From assembly GCF_052857255.1 (NCBI RefSeq), contig NC_135497.1, positions 113,913,956 through 113,977,955 on the forward strand: 64,000 nucleotides of DNA. Direction: 5' to 3'. This document shows, in pieces, positions 1 through 14,451 of the stretch (position 1 is the stretch's first letter; the number at the start of each line of letters is the position of its first letter). A program made the position numbers and the translations under genes. The notes below the pieces were generated by a model. It saw only the letters and a program-made list of their open reading frames with translations, had not been told where the DNA came from and made no database searches. This DNA comes from Amblyomma americanum (taxonomy: Eukaryota > Arthropoda > Arachnida > Ixodida > Ixodidae).

Positions 1-1997
1 TTAAGCCTGTCGGCGGAAGCTGGAATTAAATTAACCAGATCGTTCTGCCAGACGGCCATCGGTTAAAACAGCCAATGCTGCCTTAGGCGTTTCAGTGAAG
101 AAAAAAAGCAAGACTCCACATTTTAGGAAACGGACCTTCTGATCTCACTATTTCGAACGTTCTGCACGAAACCTGCTTTGTACGTGTCTCGCTGAAAGGT
201 GGTATCTGTGAGGCTAGACCGCAAAAAAAAAAATGGTCAGAGCAAAAAAGGGTCTTCTCAGAGCACGCTCGAAATGGTATCCAAGAGGCACCCGCGTAAC
301 ACAAGCTGTGTACACAACACGCCACCGCGCAACCCTACGAAATCCGATCCTGCACGCCATGTCGAGAAATATCGCGGGGACGGGAAGTGTAAAGAGTGGA
401 CGCTTTACGGTTTCTCGTGAATACTAATGCGGAAGGATCGAGACAAGCGAGGAGTACTCGTCCCCGCTCCGGCATGGAATGCCAGACAGACATGGCGAAA
501 CGGGATATGGGCGTCGCGCCGAAGCTCGAGATCAAGGCAGCGCGTGTGCCACGTTGCCCGTTCGGGTAATAAACAATGAAAAGCGGACCTGCAACTGTCA
601 GCGACGCCCAGTCTTTCCGCATCTCCGGGTCTTGTACTGTGGCGCGGTGCTTTTCCGGGGCATGTCGCTGTCGCGATACTCACCTGAAAATGCGGATGTT
701 TTGTGGCCCAGTTAACGTTTGCGTGCAGTTTTGGAAGCGACAGCCATTTTTCGTTCCAACTCCTATTAAATTTCTCCTGCTTTTCAGTTCTCGCGCAATT
801 CTTGCGAGGCCATTTGAGAGAGTTGCGATCTGTGAGTTTATCTGCCAGCGCTAACTACCAGAAAGAAATTTCGTGCGTAGAGGTTATGATGTGTACACAT
901 ACAGGACGCGGTTTAAGCAGGAACAGGGGGCTAAAACCGGCGAACGTCGTTGCTCCTGGTCCCGTGTAACTTCCATGTCCCCATCTGTATACCATCGTAC
1001 AAACCAGTGTGCCTTCCATTAGTGCGGATCGTCTCATGGACATTGTATCAACTTCCTCTCTGAGCTGCTTCTAGAAGCATGCAAATAAGCTGGAGGTGCA
1101 GCCATACGGGACACTCGTGCGCTAAACTGGTGTGCTATCGTATACGTTTTTCTGTCGTTCAACTTCGTGAAGCGTGCGCACTTAGCGCCTAGCGCCCAGA
1201 AGTATACATATTTGTAATAGCATTAAGCGTAATAAGTGTTAGGCAAACACGTTGGTATCGAGCAGCTGCAACTGTATCGAGATTTCCGGCGTGGGAATCT
1301 TGGCCCCGGTCGAGACACCAACGTATCGACATTTTTGCGTCTCCGTCAGGAGGTGCACAGCTTTTGCCACACCACACCCGAACGAATGGCGACAGCACAG
1401 CACGCGACTGTCTTCCCGGTCACCCGAACCCCCCTCCTCCCCCGCCCTGACCTCCGCGCGAGTCCGGAGCGTCGCAGGCTTCAGCCATACGCGGCAAAGC
1501 ACGGAGGCCGTTATCTGTTTCGAAACATAACACGAAATCCTGCGGCTGCCGTCTTTATCATAAGCTCGTCGCGGCGGAGTGCACGCGAGGCGTCACGACT
1601 CTTCGCGGGATATTATTCAAGGCTGTTTTCGTGTTGCAGGAAAATCAGGAAGAAGCCAGAGAACAAAGCAAATTTTAAGAAAAAAAAAATCGAAGTACCG
1701 GTGAGACCGGGGTGAAAAACGCCTCCAGAACCGTGCGAGATCGGCTATCTTCTCTCGTCGCCTTCCGCTGCGCTCACGCATTGGCTGCGAGATTAGAGAC
1801 AAAAAATGGGAGAACTAAATGGAGGCCGCTGATAGGATCAGTTAATCCCGCCTTTTCTCTTTTTTTTTTTCCTCGTCTCTCGAGAAACGCCAAGAGCGGC
1901 GACCATACGGTGCGACCGGGATTTGCTCTTCCCAATACATCTACCGGTGCCGCATTTCTCGGAAAAAGACTCTCGCGGAGTGGATCGCTGTCGGAGC
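1..1997. other. No gene recognised (unassigned sequence)
   Basis: Both strands carry only short open frames with no recognisable domain. The longest, about 159 codons around 1236-1715 on the plus strand, has low-complexity basic runs and no family resemblance. The stretch contains short A and T runs near 1680 and 1860 and becomes GC-richer after about 1900. I see no repeat that I can name. Confidence 0.6.
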
Positions 1998-2018
1998 GGG
2001 GGGGGGGGGGGGGGGGGG
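1998..2018. repeat. Homopolymer run, 21 G
   Basis: An uninterrupted run of G on the plus strand, followed within 90 bp by a short CTG/GCG-rich stretch. It is one of five long G or C runs in this window. Its length should be treated as approximate because such runs are error-prone in sequencing. Confidence 0.9.
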
Positions 2019-4130
2019 TAGATCGGGCTCGGCAGAAGAGCAGGTTATTCCGGCACTCAGCCGTCGCCGCGGATTCACGGATCAAAGACCACTGCGGTCT
2101 GCTGCTGCTGCTGCGGAGGAGGAGGAAAGCGCGCTCGGGCGGGGCCAGCGGACGAATTTAGCGGCTATTTCCATCCGTCATTACCCCGTTCCTAATGACT
2201 TGAGTAAACACCGCGACTGCTCACAGGCATTCCTCTGGGCGCGCTGCGTGAGAAACAAAGGGGTCCGCTTGTTGCCCTCCCCGGCCACCGAAATAAACCC
2301 GGCCCAGAGACAATGGATGGGCTCGCGATGCTCGATGATTTTCGGCGGATCGTCAGGCATGCGCGCTCCGAGTGCCAGAGATCTCTGTCGCGGCCAAAGA
2401 GCAAGCCATGCTAATTCGCGCATCGCGCGGGGCCCCCCGATCTGCCGCGATTCGGACGGTGGCTGCTTGCGATGGCATTCAGCGCACCGGCTAGGGTTCG
2501 ACTGGCGTAACCTCGGAGTGTTGGAACTTAGCACATGCGTAAAACGACGCAAGTCAGGCGTACATCCGCATTAAAAAGAGAACTATCAGCAATATTTACC
2601 GCGTAAGCAGTCAGTAAAGCCTGCACTTTTTCTACTTCATCTCAGCGTTGATGTAAATGCGCAAAAACCTAAACGGATACTATTTGAGACTGAGCAGTGG
2701 ATGGCTGCTATAGTTTATTATTAACGATGCTCCGCTTGCAAGAAAAACTGCACAGATTCATCTTAGTTGTCGCTTGCAGTAAGATTATCGCAGACTAGCA
2801 AATATTCCATGAGAAGGGCCGTTTAAATCACGGGTTGCAAAACCGCAGTCCTTGCGCTTGAGGTGATAGCATACAGCTAATAAGACGCACAGTTTAAAAT
2901 GAAACCTTGCGTCCGCAGCAGACGTGATCATATCCGACAAAAGTGCTCAGCGGAGTTTTTATACAACTACTCGGAGAAGCCCTCACACAGACATAAACAC
3001 ATAGTAACATAGTGCGGTGGGCGGAGTTGCTAAGTGCGTATACTGAAAGAGGGGAACAGCGCTAAAAACGGAGGACCCGGTAAAGAAAGAGACAGGCAGG
3101 CGCCGAACTTACAACTTTCTTTCTTATTCAGAAACGCGCACCTAAATACCTTTCCGCCGCTCTGACACGCCCGGGAGATCACAGAGGCACTCCACACATG
3201 TATATACTACGAAGCATACACGTATGTGAGTATTTGTCTTTTAGGCAAAGATACAAGCCTGTAGAAGTTTCGCAGGGCTCGAATTGAGATATTTTATTCT
3301 TTGCTAACTATGACATGGACATGTCAGGGCGGCAGTAACGTATTTAAGTCTGCGTTTCTGAATAAAAAAGCCAGGTGCAAGTTCAGCGCCTGTGTCTTTA
3401 TTTACCTGGTCTTTCGTTTATTGCTCTGTTCCTCCCTTTCAGTAAGTCATGTTTATGTAAATCGCCAAGCAGTGGACAGAACCGTTGATATCATAGTTCG
3501 AAGACCACCGTGTATACAGCACTCGTGGAGGAGATGCTTTAGAAGCGGCAATAACGAAGGGCACTTTCGCTTAGTCGCGCCATGTCACCCACTCCCTGGT
3601 AGGAGTTGGCACGACTCCTAATGCCACCAGGTAAACCGCGCTCTCTCGGCTGCAGTGGAAGGTTGAGAACTATTGTGCCAGCTCAACAACGGCAAGCTGC
3701 AACAAGGTTGTATGTCTCGAAGCGTCGTGTTTATCATCTGACTTGATAAGATCGGGCCAGGGGACAATCTCTCCATCGCTCTGCCGAGACAGGGGATCCT
3801 CAGCTGATGACTCGCATGCCGTCTCTACACTGGCCGTCTGCTACGCCAGAAACGCCAGCTGCACAAAAAGAAAAACGACAAAAGGAACGCGGCAGCTTAG
3901 CGTTAGGCGGGTACCTATATGCGCCACACAAGCAGACTGCTCAGTTTCGGAGACTCTACGCACGCACAGATTCATTAAGCTGTGCAGTACCTGCTTCCAG
4001 TACCTGCAGTGGTGCTTCCAAGCTGTTATAAGAATCGGTGATCGCTCCTTATTGCCGTAATGGTCGCTCACGCGCAGGAAAATACGAGTAGAAATGATTG
4101 AATACGTTGCATATGCAATGCACTTTTGGC
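2019..4130. other. No gene recognised (unassigned sequence)
   Basis: The first 550 bp are GC-rich; the rest is mixed to AT-rich. Open frames are short and unlike any family I know. No tRNA-like boxes, inverted-repeat ends or tandem arrays were seen by eye. Confidence 0.55.
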
Positions 4131-4139
4131 GGGCGCAGA

Positions 4140-4720
4140 ATATCGCGCGCAGACGCCGCCCGCGGAGCCGTCGGCGCGGGTGGTGCCAGTGTCTCCGGCG
4201 GGCTTTTCTTCTCCCCGCGGCAGCATTCCGCGCGGCTGAAAGAAGAGCAGCTAAGGCGACGCAACAAAAGGCGGCGGCGACGAAGCAAACAGGCAGCGCG
4301 TCAGCAGCGAAATGCGAAAGGACGCGTCAGCGCTGTCAGCTGGCATGGAATGTGCAGGTGTCTCCGCGGCGGGGGATCCGCCGCGTGGTCGCTGGGACGG
4401 CGGCTACCGCGGGCCCAAATCTGCCATTTTTGTTCTGGCCGCGTGCGTTGTTGCGCCGCCGCATGATATGCAGGGGCGCGGGTGCGCCACCGCCGCCTGC
4501 TTTTGTCTCTTTGCTTGGACCGCGCGCCCGGGTGCCAATATTTCACCGGGCGCGTTAGCGGATAAAATCAAGCATGCATTCCTGCGCATACATACGGGCG
4601 TTCGAGCACCTGACAACAGATCCTCGGTCGGGTGTCGTCGAAGCGGTTACGTGCGGCTGCAGCCGGGCCCGCAGCGCCCCCTCGCGCTGGCTCTGTGCGG
4701 CGCCGCCCGCCGATTGATCG
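4140..4720. other. GC-rich, CpG-dense block
   Basis: This block is full of CGCG, GCCG and GGCG words and differs sharply from the AT-rich flanks. Overlapping open frames of up to about 150 codons on both strands (for example 4094-4558 and 4312-4758) are Arg/Ala-rich, with no domain, which is what high GC produces by chance. A CpG-island promoter or first exon of a nearby gene is possible, but no splice or start signal could be confirmed. Confidence 0.5.
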
Positions 4721-4729
4721 CCCTGTGTG

Positions 4730-7700
4730 AAATACGTACTCCGCTGCTGACGAACTAATGGAGAGCGTGGCCGGCGATGCTTTTTATTTGCTCCCTTGTG
4801 AATACAATCGGTTGAACAGTTTTCTTGGACAGAGCGTTATTTCTTCGCCACCCTCTTCTGTCCTGTAAGAGAACAATAGTTGGAACCATAGCCTAGGGTG
4901 GTGACAAAAGTGATTTATCTCTCAACTTCTCGCGCTAGGACCTGCTACTTTGCCCACGCGGCGAAGTTAGCGGACTCGTGAATGGAGGATCATCCCTCTG
5001 TTTCTCGCATTTTTTAAGGCTAATGTTTAATAGAGTTCCGATTCTGCTTTGGCATAAAACAGCAGCGCACCCAGCCCTTTTCTGATACATCTGTTTTTCT
5101 CCGTCTCCACCACTGCCACAGAATATTATGCTTGTTGTATTCCTTAGCGGGATTCCTCGTGACAACGATGAAATCGCGATTGTGAAAGGCGCGACTGTTT
5201 TCACAATCGGCGCACTTCCGTTTCGAGTTACAAGGGCATTTCTGACCAGCGGGAAAATTTCAACCAAGGGAGGAAGCTCGCGCGTGGACATGGCTAGCCG
5301 TAAAGCAAGACATCTGGCAGTGTATTGTACTAATTATCTGAGGAGATTATTCTGAAACTTGCTCCAGTGTGCGCGCTAAGAATACACCAACTGGCTGCGT
5401 AGAGCGCGAACTTATCTTAAGTCTGCCACACATTTGATCGCATGGAACACTGAGAGACTCCGAAGATTACCGGCATCATTTTGGCAGCAGACATTTTGAG
5501 CATATCTACTGAGCATGGTGCGATCAATCCATTGATTTTATTATCCAGAAAGAGGATCGATGTAGCCGGGTTCATGCGAAGGCTTTGTATGTGCACTTGT
5601 TCAAATATTTCTTCGTTCGCAGGCACAACGAGGCTGAAAATAACTTTTGTGTTCTCGAAAACACGGAAGGTGAATGCTGGGAAAACGAAATTTTGCATTC
5701 TAAGTGAGCGCACTGAAATCAAAATGACAGCTGGCGGTAGGAAACTGAAGTGCAGTTTAATTACGGATGATATTTTCTTACCTTTCATACCTACGTGATG
5801 CCACTACCATGGTGCGAAAATTTCACGCAGTGGCTGTAACGCATACTTGCTGTAGAGTGCTATAAGTGTCCGCAAGGTTGTGAGGTGGCGCGGAGAGAGC
5901 AAAAGAAGGAGCTGTATTAGGATCGTGTAGAAAGCTGCCGGTACATCATTGACGAAGAGTATTGCCTTCTATCATGGAACCCGCAAGGTGCGGGAGTACG
6001 GGCGGCTTACAGACCGGCGTCCTATAGGTTGAGCATTTATCAAGTGATATTCAGAATATGACACGGCGCTGCGACCACTAAAGAAGCAACCTCAAAAGAA
6101 AGCGTCCCTTCCAACGCGTGCACGCCTGCGGCTTCGGTCCGCCCATTGCTGTGCTCTTCGTTTTTTGCGGCAATTCGTTGCAGAGTTTTCCCTTACACGA
6201 GAACGCATTCACGGCTTCACCTCTCAACACTAAACCCACTTCCCTCGTTGCTGATTTTTTATGCTTCCACTAGGCTACTCACATGCATTGCGCTGCCCCT
6301 CTTTACAACCGTATATCGGATCAGCCGTGGCACATGAACGAGGGTAGCCAGCTTACAACGACCAGTTAGTTTATAGGAAAACGGATGGCGTCTGTGAAGG
6401 CCCTATTCCCTTCTTGCCTTCTTACCCACTGCTTGACAGTCATATAGAAACTGTAAGCAGCATATGCCTACATGTCACGTTGGTGTAGCGAAAGGAGACG
6501 AGCTGACGGGAGGATGCTAAGGCTTGAAAAAGGTCAGCGAGCCTCGGTCGCGTCGGTGAATACCGAGTGCCGGGGCACAAGTGGTTATTTGGAATTGGCG
6601 GTTTCGCGCGGTGAGAAAACTTGGTCGATTTGTCACCTTGGAAACGGATAACGAAAATATTTCCTCTTCCTTGCCCATAGGCTTGAATGAAGGCCTGCGA
6701 AGCAATTTCATGTCGCGTTTCGAGTCGCAATAACGCTTCGCAGCTGTCTCCGTCAGTGCAGTTTTGCTACCACTAAACTGGTAGTTATCGGGTTAGCAGG
6801 AAAAACAGAATAAGAGAAATGACGGGCAATCATACGAAGTGATGTGATATATCGGCGTTAGGTTTTACACTTCGCTTTTACAATGATCTCCTTCACACTG
6901 CTTCTTTAAATTTGATTTCGCCGTACCTTTTTCATTCAGATGCTGCGTAGGCTTCTGGGTGAGTGGCAGCCTTCTGGAGGGTGGAGGTGGGTGGACGGAG
7001 GCTTCGGAGACGCAAAATGAGGGCTATACTGCTAGCGCAGTAAAAAACCTCCCACACATTTCGCCGTACGCAGTGCCGATGATGTGGGCTCAATGACAGC
7101 CCACGAAAACGTCCCCTCACAAGTTCATCAGGTACACGTGATGGGGAATTTTTGAGAGTGCCTACTAAGCATGGCACCCCGTTTCATCAAACATTGTGCG
7201 GTTAGCACCAACAAACCTGAAATGGGCCTCCGCTTCAAATACTGAAACTACCGCCCAAATCTTTTTTCAGGCACGTGTGGATGACGCGAAACGTCGAAAT
7301 TCAAGAAAAGAACCAGCGCCACAGTCGTGGTGCTCGCTTCAGCAGCTATAAGAAGTATTGGAAATGCTAAGCTGTGGCAAGGTACCCATGCAAAGTGAAA
7401 AACTGTGAGAAAAAGGAATTGTTTGTTTTTATTTGCAGAATGAAAACCGCAAGCAGAACACAACATATTTGCTTTCCTGAATGCTTTTAAGAACAGGGAA
7501 GCTGCCGATCGAGTACCCCTGCTGCAGCTTTGTAATGGTGGTCAGGCACAGCAAACGGGTACTAGATATCAGCGTGTTGATTTGTGTCGGATACAAGCAT
7601 TTGCACTAGTATTATATTATCAAAGACGGGCGGCCGTGAATGAAAAGCCCCGCACAGTTGCGACATGTTGTCCGGCGCGAAAACTGACACGGTGGGGTCG

Positions 7701-8210
7701 TGTCGGGAATCTCTGGAATAGGGGCTTTTGCAAGCGGGGCAGACGCAACGTCCATTGAATGCGGGGCTTCTTACACAGGGCTTCCGACATCGGATGCTTT
7801 CGTACAACGCCCGTCTATAATAGTGGCAATGAGGTGTTAACTGAAATTTGCGTGGCCACGTTAGCAAACTGCACCAGGCTGTAGCTGTGCAGGAGGGGTT
7901 TCTTTCTATTGAGGTATGTTTTCAGGTCGCAGTTTGCTATGGTCTGCAAGCTAATGCAAAATCTCACCTTTAGCCACATATATACCTGCTGTCCTTAGAA
8001 AACACTTGTGCCTGTACGATTAATTTGTTGATTTCAAATATATCTGAGTGCTGATCCATGCAAACGTCGTAGGAGCACCGTGACCAAATTAGGCGCTAGG
8101 TGAACGGTTAAAGGCGCGATAGCATACACGGAAAGATCGAGCCGGGAGATACCTTGTCCCTAAAGTTTTCTCTCTCTATCGGCATATCCGCGATGAAGCC
8201 AGGGAGAGGC
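4730..8210. other. No gene recognised (unassigned sequence)
   Basis: Mixed-composition sequence with only short open frames, the longest about 123 codons near 5417-5788 on the minus strand, none with a recognisable domain. No repeat family was identified in this stretch. Confidence 0.55.
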
Positions 8211-8830
8211 TTGCGCGCAGAAAGGGCCGATCCTTCGCCCCCCACCCCCCGGCCGTCAAGGGCGCGTCGACAGGGCGATACCGTGGGGACTGCGGCCGGC
8301 CGCGATTAGGACTTTTCTCTTCCGTCGGGGGAGGGGGCGAAGCGCCGCAACAAAAGAGGGGCCGGCGCCCGGCTTCGCGCGCTGCCCAGCGGAAGAGAGG
8401 GGGGGGGGGGGGGGGGGGGGGGGCAGGGCCCGACGTCGGGGCGAGCCCCCGCCGTCGGCTCGTCCGTGCGTGAACGTTATTTTTCAGCGCCGTCGCACTT
8501 AGGCGACGGAGGGCCGCCGAGTCCGCGGCCCTGAGTGCGTTCTTGTTGCGCGACGTCACGACCGGACTGCTGGGGGCCAGATACGCTGTGGTCGCTCAAG
8601 AACACGGGTCGTCTGTCAGCAGATCTTCAAGCGACAGCCGTAAAAGCCGGCGTCTGGCAAGCTATTAGCGTCGCCCTCGCTTCTTATCGGCCGGGGAGCG
8701 GGGCTGCCCTAAGTGGCACTCGGCGCGCCGGCTCCTCCCGCCGCCGCTGCAGGTCAGCGCTGCGGTCTGCCGCCGGCCCCGGGGCTCTGTCGCCTGCCTG
8801 GCACACGCATGCCTTTCCGGCGGAGACAGC
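8211..8830. other. GC-rich, CpG-dense block with poly-G
   Basis: A strongly GC-rich stretch with many CpG dinucleotides, interrupted by the poly-G run at 8399-8423. Open frames on both strands are Pro/Arg/Ala-rich and show no domain. It could be a CpG island; nothing in the sequence assigns it to a gene. Confidence 0.5.
8399..8423. repeat. Homopolymer run, 25 G
   Basis: The longest G run in the window, inside a GC-rich block. Preceding sequence is GA-rich (AAGAGA), so the purine strand bias extends beyond the run. Confidence 0.9.
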
Positions 8831-9140
8831 GGCATGCCTCAGAAGCACCCTGCGACACAGGTTCACTGCAATGCCCAAGGTGCACAGGGTCGCTTGCACT
8901 TGGATGTTCAGCGGCATCATTGGATCATATATCGGGCATATAGAATTGTTGCTCCTACCACACCGTCCTTCATTCGTGTTTTGCGCAAATACGCCGATGT
9001 GTTTTGGTGCAACTAGCTGAATCCACAGCAACAGGTTAGTTGCAGATCCGCCAACTGCCTGTCGTTCAGTACAAGTTTATACGGATCATACAAGAATATT
9101 TTCTGGCTTATTCTTTGCCGTGTTTGGAGTTATGGGTGTA

Positions 9141-9929
9141 GTCGAGCTCACTTATAACGGCCGCAATAATAACGAACGCTCCCTTATTAAGAACGAGTGT
9201 GGAGCTACCGTCAAAATATCTATTGGGGCTATAAAACTGCGTCTCAGATAATTAAAGCGAACGACCGTGGACGCACCACTCGGTAGGAAGCGCCGTAAAC
9301 TCGCCTCCGCTGTCAAGAAACGCGTGCTTCCCGTCAAAGCGGACACCGAAGGGCGTCTCCCAGCTCCGTTGATCCCCCCACCCCCAATCAAAGTGCCGAC
9401 CCATTAGAGAACAATACAAAAGGCGAGGTTGAAATTGCAGTTAACCGCCGGCCAAGCGCGCCCCGACAGGCTGAAAAGTCGATCACGAGTGCCTGTGTGC
9501 CGGCTGGACAAGGCGTCGAAACTGCAAGAAGAGAGACAAGCGCGACACAGAGGCAGCGTTGAAAGCGAAACTGCTGCGCACAGCTGGTGATCCGCCAATG
9601 ACGCCGATTTAAGACATTTGAATACCAGTCGAGGTAGGCCCCTCCTGGCCCACCCGGTCCCGTGGCTTACATCGCCTGCACAAATGAAACTCCGCCTTCT
9701 GGGCTGCTGCCGCCGCGTGCAGACAGCGTCAGGCAACAGACTCGCAAGACAACAGACAGTCTGTCTTGAAGAAACAAACGGGGTTCACCGTTATTTCTGA
9801 AGAAATAAACGCGACTTTTGTCTGAGTGCGCATTTTGGCCGTAATAGGGCAAGGCCACTTACTACGAACTTCGGATACAACGAACGCAATCTGCATGACC
9901 GTCAGGTTCGTTATAAGTGGGCTCGACTG
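9141..9929. mobile_element. Inverted-repeat DNA element, pogo/Tigger-like MITE candidate
   Basis: The left end (from 9141) reads GTCGAGCTCACTTATAACG. The reverse complement of the right end (to 9929) reads CAGTCGAGCCCACTTATAAC, so about 19 bp match with one mismatch, and the left end has lost the outer CA. Both ends abut TA. TIRs beginning CAGT with TA target duplication fit the pogo/Tigger branch of Tc1/mariner; that assignment is inference. The 790-bp interior has no transposase frame, so it is a non-autonomous copy, possibly containing other inserted DNA. Confidence 0.65.
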
Positions 9930-10159
9930 TATGCGTATAATCTGAGCAGGATCACTGAGCACTAAGTCGAAATCAGCCGGGAAAAGAAAGTCCTGGTGCC
10001 AACAAATTTCCGTTATTTTCATCACAATGTCGCGCCTACATAACTGCGTCTAATTGCGCACACAGCTACGAACGTGTCATCTGTCGTTACTTCCGCTGTA
10101 AGACGGCAGAGAAAATGCCAAAGTTCAACTTTAATGCCACATAAAAAAATATTGCAAAA

Positions 10160-10990
10160 CCTCGGCAGATGCGCCACCGCGCCACGCGCAGACCCGTTCC
10201 CGGACACGGATATCGTCCAGATCTCCGGCGCATGTTTGGGCAATAGTGCGCCGCCGATAACCAGGAGCTGGAGGTGCTCCCGGCAGAGAGCCGACAATGC
10301 GGCTGATGCGCCTTAGAAGGGCGCTCGAATTTCGATGCAGGCCCGGCGTATCTGCGACACGGAGCGCCGAGCTGTAAAGCGCATCGGCCACACCGCTGCC
10401 CCTGGCGACCTTATAAGACGTCCGCATCGTCGCGCGCACCCACGTAACCCGGGCCCGGCCGGGATAAGGCGGGCACCTCAAAGGATCCGGGCGCAGTGAA
10501 AGGAGGGCCCCGATAGGGCGGCCCATAAGCCGCGCAACGCCATAAACGCGGCCGCCTCGTAGACCAGCGCCTGGGGGACCACCCGGGCCGCGTCGAAGAT
10601 GCGAAAATGGTGTTTGCGCTACACGCGATAAAAAGCGGCCCACCGACCGGCCGTGGCGCCACCGCGGCTCCCTCGGTTTAGCACCCGGTCGCCTGGAGCC
10701 CAGGCGCCTCGCTAATCGGCGCCGGCCGGCGACGCGACTCCGGCCCGAGATACCGGCAGTCGCCACCTGCCCGCGCGCCCACCGAGGCCCAGGGGCCCGA
10801 TTGTGCGCCTGTTTGTTTGACCATTCACAGGCGCCGCGCGAGGTGAAGATACAGGCCGGCGGCAGGGGTCGACGCCGTCCCTTGGCTGCTATTGGGCAAC
10901 GCGGAAATTGCAGCGGGAAGGCGGAAAGATGCGGTGGTGCCTCGAGCACGCGACAACCGCCTCCAGGTTGGACGCCGTCAAGAGGCATGC
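10160..10990. other. GC-rich, CpG-dense block with a 288-codon chance frame
   Basis: This is the largest GC-rich block in the first 20 kb. The minus-strand frame 10131-10997 has 288 codons without a stop, but its product is Arg/Pro/Gly-rich with no domain and overlapping plus-strand frames exist, so I do not call it a gene. At 10805-10834 two 8-bp arms, GCGCCTGT and ACAGGCGC, flank a 14-bp spacer containing TGTTTGTTTG-like sequence. A CpG island or regulatory region is possible but unproven. Confidence 0.5.
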
Positions 10991-10999
10991 GGCTCAATT

Positions 11000-11600
11000 A
11001 CAAGGAGCGCTTCTGCTTTGAGACGCTTCACTGGATCTGTCTCGGCGCTAAGCCCTTGGCAGGCGGCTTCTAAACTATACGGGGCTGCGAAAGCGCTCAC
11101 CCTCGAACAACGTTAAAGGAAGAGGTATACAAACCTCGGAGCATTTCTCATGCAGCAATGAGAAAAGGCTTGCGTATACTAATCCTGAGTGGACATCCTG
11201 GGGGCCTGGATTTCCTGCTTTGGTGATTCACTCGGCATTGGTACCGCGATTTATTGTTGCTTTGCGGAGGTACCGCGGATTTACCCCGCCGTTAAGCACG
11301 CCTCGAAGCGGGAACTTTATCTGTGGATGTTACCCCAGGGAATAGCCTTATGGCTGTGCAGGGAAGATGTATGCAGGCAAGTTGCGCATTATCATACCCA
11401 ACAATTCTGGACAAAAGCATTTCTGAGCAGGAAAAATTTTATGAAAGGAATTTTTTCATCTATAATGTAAGATTTCATTATATCAATCAATATATGCCCA
11501 TACCTCCCGTCGGCAGGCTGACATTTTTTTGCTGTTAACGTTTTTGCTATCGTCAGAAGTATTCCAAAAGAAAAATTCTTGCTACATATCGGAAGAATGG
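11000..11600. other. No gene recognised (unassigned sequence)
   Basis: Mixed-composition sequence between the GC-rich block and the Penelope-like element. The longest open frame (11189-11470, plus strand, 93 codons) has no recognisable domain. Confidence 0.5.
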
Positions 11601-11870
11601 ACCATTCTGGACCAATAGACCAATGAAAGCTTCCAGTGCCAGACTGAGCGAATTTTATCTACAGGTTAACCAGCCCATCTCGTCACCGGCATGTCTGAAA
11701 ACCTTTTGCAAAAAATTCAAAACCGGCCCATGCTAAGCGCAAGACAGAACAGAAACCTGTGCAGGTTAATTATGCCTTACCTGCACGGTCTCTCACACTA
11801 TTTGAAGAAAGTTGCGGCTCGACACGGGTTTAAGCTGGTTTTTTCGGCTCCCTGCAAACGTGCGAAATTT

Positions 11871-13209
<1,339 letters not shown>

Positions 13210-13565
13210 TACGTCCGATTGTGACCAAGAAGCGTGTTAAGAAGGCCTGTAATATCAAGCATCAAACCGCGTAAACACAATGCATTGGCAATGTTGTGTA
13301 TGAGATTTTCTTGACGCGCGGCAAAGTTTATGTGGGGCAAACTGGGAAGAACAAATCTTGAGCTAACCTTCCGTTAAACTGCAACAGTTGCCAAAACTGC
13401 TACACCAAGTTTAAAGAAAACAAGTTTCTAGCTAAGGCTCAGGACAAGACCGAGAGAGAAATAATTGAGGCCTTTTTCATTGACCTTAGAAAAGACAAGT
13501 GCGTTAGCACACCTTCTATTCACCTTTCTAGGAATGAACTATCCTTTTTCGATGGTTACATCTAG

Positions 13566-14045
13566 TCTCTTAACCCGTTGGCTGCTCCGTATTTTAGTTT
13601 TCTTTTAGAATTTTTAATGTGATTGTAGTCTTTTTTTGCCGCCTCTTTCACAGTTTTTATCCCCATCTCTCTTGTTTCTTTTCATTGTCACAATTTTTTC
13701 ATGTTGTTATGCACTTCTTTCTTTTCACTGTCATCTTTCATGCAGCTCTGCATTCTCACGTTGTTAGGCATTGCTGTCAGCCCATGTGAAGGCTTTTTTT
13801 ACCATACCTAGGTACGTGTTGACATGTTCACCTACTTGAGGTTTTTATAATTTCACTTAGATATGCCCTATTGCTCTTCCTCTTGTTTGGTTGTTAGGTT
13901 CACGCTCTTTCATGCATCTCGTCTCTGGATGTCAGCGGATATATAAGTACGCCTGGCTTCATTTGTCGTCGTCAAAGTTGAAAGTAGTGCTTCTATCCTC
14001 TCGTCTCTACCCCCTTTTTTATGTGAACGTCTATTTAGCCCACAG
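13566..14045 (+). promoter_or_regulatory. Penelope 3' region with TATA-like internal promoter candidate
   Basis: This T-rich stretch follows the Penelope stop codon. Near its end, TATATAA at 13940-13946 is followed by a segment that I recognise as recurring in tick Penelope terminal repeats (GCCTGGCTTCATTTG). Penelope copies often carry tandem long-terminal-repeat-like sequence with an internal promoter, so this could be the start of an upstream or downstream repeat unit. Promoter activity is inference. Confidence 0.45.
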
Positions 14046-14451
14046 CCTATAAAAAATGGGCCATTATCTTCAATATTTCTATATGAGTGCGTCACAGTTT
14101 TCTAATATTTAAAATTTCTGTCCAAGAATGTTGGACATGTGGGTATAAGAGACACTAATCTCCCTGGGCTACGGAAACCGCCCATACAGAACAAGCGAAA
14201 TGGATTTAGCAAAACGAGGAAGCGAGATGATCGATCAATCGGCGGGGATCAAGTGTGCATTCAGCGCAGGTTCAGTATACAGTGTTTTGCGCCCCAAAAG
14301 AAGCCCCGTGAATTATGGATTGTGACGTCAAGGGTCTTGGTTAATTTTCGCGGTTGGTTTCTACAGCGCATTTATACTTTAGGCCAGAAGGAAATGAGGA
14401 AATCACGGCTAGAAATAGAGCTCACGATACCTGCTGGCTGCCTATACTGTA
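14046..14451. other. No gene recognised (between Penelope and foldback element)
   Basis: About 400 bp of unassigned sequence with one 109-codon chance frame that runs into the foldback element. No repeat family was recognised. Confidence 0.5.

Noticed and set aside
10131..10997. 288-codon open frame on the minus strand
   Set aside because: The product is Arg/Pro/Gly-rich without any domain, in a very GC-rich block where stop codons are rare by composition; overlapping frames are open on the other strand too.
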